Positions 62,208 to 64,000 of a DNA stretch of 64,000 nucleotides are shown one piece after another; the first letter of the stretch is position 1, and the number at the start of each line of letters is the position of its first letter. The notes beneath the pieces were generated by a model. The model did not search any database, was not told the origin of the DNA, and was given only the letters and a program-made list of their open reading frames with translations. The stretch covers positions 496,001 to 560,000 of the forward strand of contig CAWBZG010000004.1 of the NCBI GenBank assembly GCA_963793245.1, written 5' to 3'. The stretch is from CAXBBB01 sp963793245 (GTDB lineage: Bacteria; Bacteroidota; Rhodothermia; Rhodothermales; BA12). Position numbers and translations under genes: made by a program.

Positions 62208-62903
62208 CTGCGGACGGAGCACGATTTCCTCCATCACGGTGCGGTCGGATAAGCGGTACGCGTCGACTACGGTCGCCGCGATGTCGTCGGGCGACATGAA
62301 GCGCTCGTCCGGCAGGTCGGTGCCTTCCCACGAAGGCGTGCGGACGGCGCCGGGCATCAGCGTGGTCACCCTCACGCCGTGCGCTTTGGTCTCTTCGCGC
62401 ACGACTCTAGCCAACCCGAGCAGCCCGTGTTTGGCCGCGCAGTACGCGACTCCGCCCGCGTAGCCCTTTATCGACGCGACGGATGCCATGAAGAAGACGT
62501 GCCCGCTCTCTCGCTCCGTCATAGCAGGGAGGACTGCTTTGGTGACGACGAATGCACTCGTCAGATTAACGTCGACTTGGCTGCGGAACGTCGAGACATC
62601 GGTTTCGGCGAGCGAGGCGGGGACGAACAGCCCTGCGTTGTTGACGACCACATCCGGCACACCGACTTCGTCGATCACCTGGGCGACCATCCGAGCCGTC
62701 GCCGCGTCGTCGGTCAGGTCGCACGGGTAGACGAACGCTTGGGCGCCTGCGGATCGGCACTCGTCGGCGACGGCGTTGAGCTTGGCGCGCGTCCGAGCCG
62801 TTAGCACGAGGCGAGCGTCCGGCATCTGAGCGAACGCGCGGGCGACGGCGGCGCCGATACCTTGCGAGGCGCCGGTGACGAGTACGAGGGGAGAGGTTGT
62901 CAT
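62193..62903 (-). CDS. Short-chain dehydrogenase, sepiapterin-reductase-like by context
   Basis: A 236-residue SDR. LVLVTGASQGIGAAVARAFA (cofactor), DVVVNNAGLFVPASLAETD (NNAG), VFFMASVASIKGYAGGVAYC (Ser) and AYCAAKHGLLGLARVVREET (YxxxK) are classical. The ATG is only 4 bases after the folE stop and PTPS lies upstream of folE, so this could be the sepiapterin-reductase step of tetrahydrobiopterin synthesis. From sequence alone a 3-oxoacyl or other SDR is equally possible. Confidence 0.85.
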   Translation of the reverse strand: MTTSPLVLVTGASQGIGAAVARAFAQMPDARLVLTARTRAKLNAVADECRSAGAQAFVYPCDLTDDAATARMVAQVIDEVGVPDVVVNNAGLFVPASLAETDVSTFRSQVDVNLTSAFVVTKAVLPAMTERESGHVFFMASVASIKGYAGGVAYCAAKHGLLGLARVVREETKAHGVRVTTLMPGAVRTPSWEGTDLPDERFMSPDDIAATVVDAYRLSDRTVMEEIVLRPQLGDI

Positions 62904-62907
62904 CGGT

Positions 62908-63532
62908 CTATTTGTGGATCAGGCGCATGAACTCGGCGCGCGTGCTGTGCTTCTGGAATTCGCCGCTCATCGCGCTGGTCGTCGTCGACGAGTTCTGCTT
63001 TTCGGCACCGCGCATCATCATGCACATGTGCTGCGCTTCGATCACGACTCCCGACGCCCAGCGGGTCGAGCACTTTCTGAATCACGTCGCGGATCTGGAT
63101 CGTCAGCCGCTCTTGCACCTGCAATCGGCGCGCGAATACGTCGACCACGCGCGGAATCTTGCTCAGGCCAACGATGCGTCCGTTGGGGATGTAGGCGACG
63201 TGCGCTTTGCCGAAAAACGGCAGCATGTGGTGCTCGCACTGCGAGTAGACTTCGATGTCCTTGACTAAGATCATCTCGCTGTATTCCTCCTCGAACAGCG
63301 CCTTCCGCAAGATCGCTTCGGGGTCCATGCGGTAGCCGTGCGTCAGAAACTGATGCGCTTTCGCAACGCGCGTCGGCGTGTCGCGCAGGCCTTCGCGGTC
63401 GGGATCTTCGCCCAGCGTCGAGAGCAGGTCACGGACGCCAGCGGCTAGGTGCTCGGTCGTCGGTTCGTCGTAGATGTCTTGCCGCCGATAGAGCGGAGTC
63501 TTGTCTACGTCGATAGGGATGGAGTCAGGCAT
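62908..63532 (-). CDS. folE: GTP cyclohydrolase I, one frameshift
   Basis: An enzyme forming 7,8-dihydroneopterin triphosphate from GTP, first step to folate or biopterin. Zinc and active-site motifs EVYSQCEHHMLPFFGKAHVA, GLSKIPRVVDVFARRLQVQE and, after the break, AQHMCMMMRGAEKQNSSTTT then TRAEFMRLIHK are present. One extra base in the plus-strand CCC at 63050-63052 separates the last third; removing it restores GVVIEAQHMCM and 207 residues. ATG 63532 (MPDSIPIDVDKTPLYRRQ) is used. It is downstream of the PTPS gene and upstream of the SDR gene. Probably a sequence error in an otherwise intact gene. Confidence 0.9.
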
Positions 63533-63613
63533 CGGTGGATTGCGATCGGTGTTGAAGCGTTCGGCGAGAACGGGAGGGGAGGATGCGCGAACGGCCACAC
63601 CGGGGAGGTAGGG

Positions 63614-64000
63614 TCAGGCAGGTGGGCGGTCGCCGTAGTAATCGACGAAGTTGCGCGGCGTTTCGTAGAGTCGAATGCGATAGAGTTCGCCCGACGGCAC
63701 ATGCGGCGCGATGCGGTTCCAGAACACGACGGCGAGGTTTTCGGACGACGGCATGACGTCCTGCAAAAAGTCCACGTCGACGTTCAGGTTGCGATGGTCG
63801 ACTAGGTCGACGACGTGTTCGTGGACGACGGCTTTGAGTAGACCCAGATCGACCACGTAGCCGGTGTCGGGATCAGGTTCGCCCCGGACCGTGACGTGCA
63901 TCACGTAGTTGTGCCCGTGCCAGTTGGGACTGTTGCAGGGGCCAAACGTAGCCTCGTTCCACGCGTCGGACTGTGCCGGATTGTGCAGCCGATGCGCGGC
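63614..64000 (-). CDS. 6-Pyruvoyl/6-carboxy-tetrahydropterin synthase (PTPS/QueD family), 5' end off the window
   Basis: The minus-strand frame stays open to the window edge (129 codons). From the edge it reads AAHRLHN, then NEATFGPCNSPNWHGHNYVM, giving the zinc His (HRLHN, GHNY) and active-site Cys of the family. It continues VRGEPDPDTGYVVDLGLLKA and PSSENLAVVFWNRIAP. The family makes 6-pyruvoyltetrahydropterin (biopterin) or 6-carboxytetrahydropterin (queuosine). Proximity to folE and an SDR favours the biopterin route, but the subtype needs the missing N terminus. The stop is TGA at 63614-63616. Confidence 0.88.
   Translation of the reverse strand, partial: AAHRLHNPAQSDAWNEATFGPCNSPNWHGHNYVMHVTVRGEPDPDTGYVVDLGLLKAVVHEHVVDLVDHRNLNVDVDFLQDVMPSSENLAVVFWNRIAPHVPSGELYRIRLYETPRNFVDYYGDRPPA

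Overview
The window is a GC-rich (estimated by eye near 60%) chromosomal stretch from a member of the Bacteroidota/Rhodothermota group, probably a Rhodothermales-like marine heterotroph. The evidence is an orphan type IX secretion C-terminal sorting signal, a carboxypeptidase-regulatory-domain TonB receptor, an rpsF-rpsR-rplI operon without ssb, the CTTGATACAAAAG repeat I associate with Bacteroidota spacers, and mostly weak Shine-Dalgarno sites. No phage, IS element, CRISPR array or rRNA was seen.

Layout. 1-4.1 kb: DUF1810 and amidase genes, a DUF1272 protein, a frameshifted beta-propeller lipoprotein, a small membrane protein and the 3' remnant of a T9SS-secreted protein gene. 4.2-8.6 kb: Thermus-type isocitrate dehydrogenase, an SbtA-SbtB bicarbonate transporter pair and a sugar MFS carrier. 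8.6-13.6 kb: FrnE/NmrA-type redox genes divergent from an HxlR regulator, then an Fe/B12-type ABC importer. 13.6-20 kb: a TonB receptor, hrpB helicase with two frameshifts, a FAD oxidoreductase and tRNA-Arg(ACG). 20.3-21.4 kb: fructose-1,6-bisphosphatase.

21.4-35.4 kb is the centrepiece: a co-directional ilvD-ilvB-ilvN-ilvC-leuB-leuA-leuC-leuD-thrB-thrC supercluster for valine, leucine and threonine (and shared isoleucine steps). It is preceded by an unannotated 32-residue leader peptide with 11 consecutive Val/Leu codons and mutually exclusive hairpins, which looks like an attenuator. Most gaps in the cluster hold palindromic or dispersed repeats.

35.4-49.4 kb: thioesterase, M1 peptidase, PEP carboxylase, hydrolase, App1 phosphatase, HU protein, zinc-ribbon protein, ribosomal operon and dsbD. 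49.46-51.08 kb: a three-cassette integron-type array on the minus strand with three attC-like sites and no integrase in view (a CALIN). 51.1-64 kb: DUF547, YkvA, a BNR-propeller exoprotein, alcohol dehydrogenase, DHH phosphoesterase, leucyl aminopeptidase, pdxA, and an SDR-folE-PTPS pterin cluster that runs off the right edge.

Six otherwise well-conserved genes (beta-propeller protein, hrpB, ilvD, ppc, dsbD, folE) carry seven single-base indels in all. Restoring them gives family-typical lengths, so residual sequence error is the leading explanation. These genes are listed as whole genes with the break position stated.
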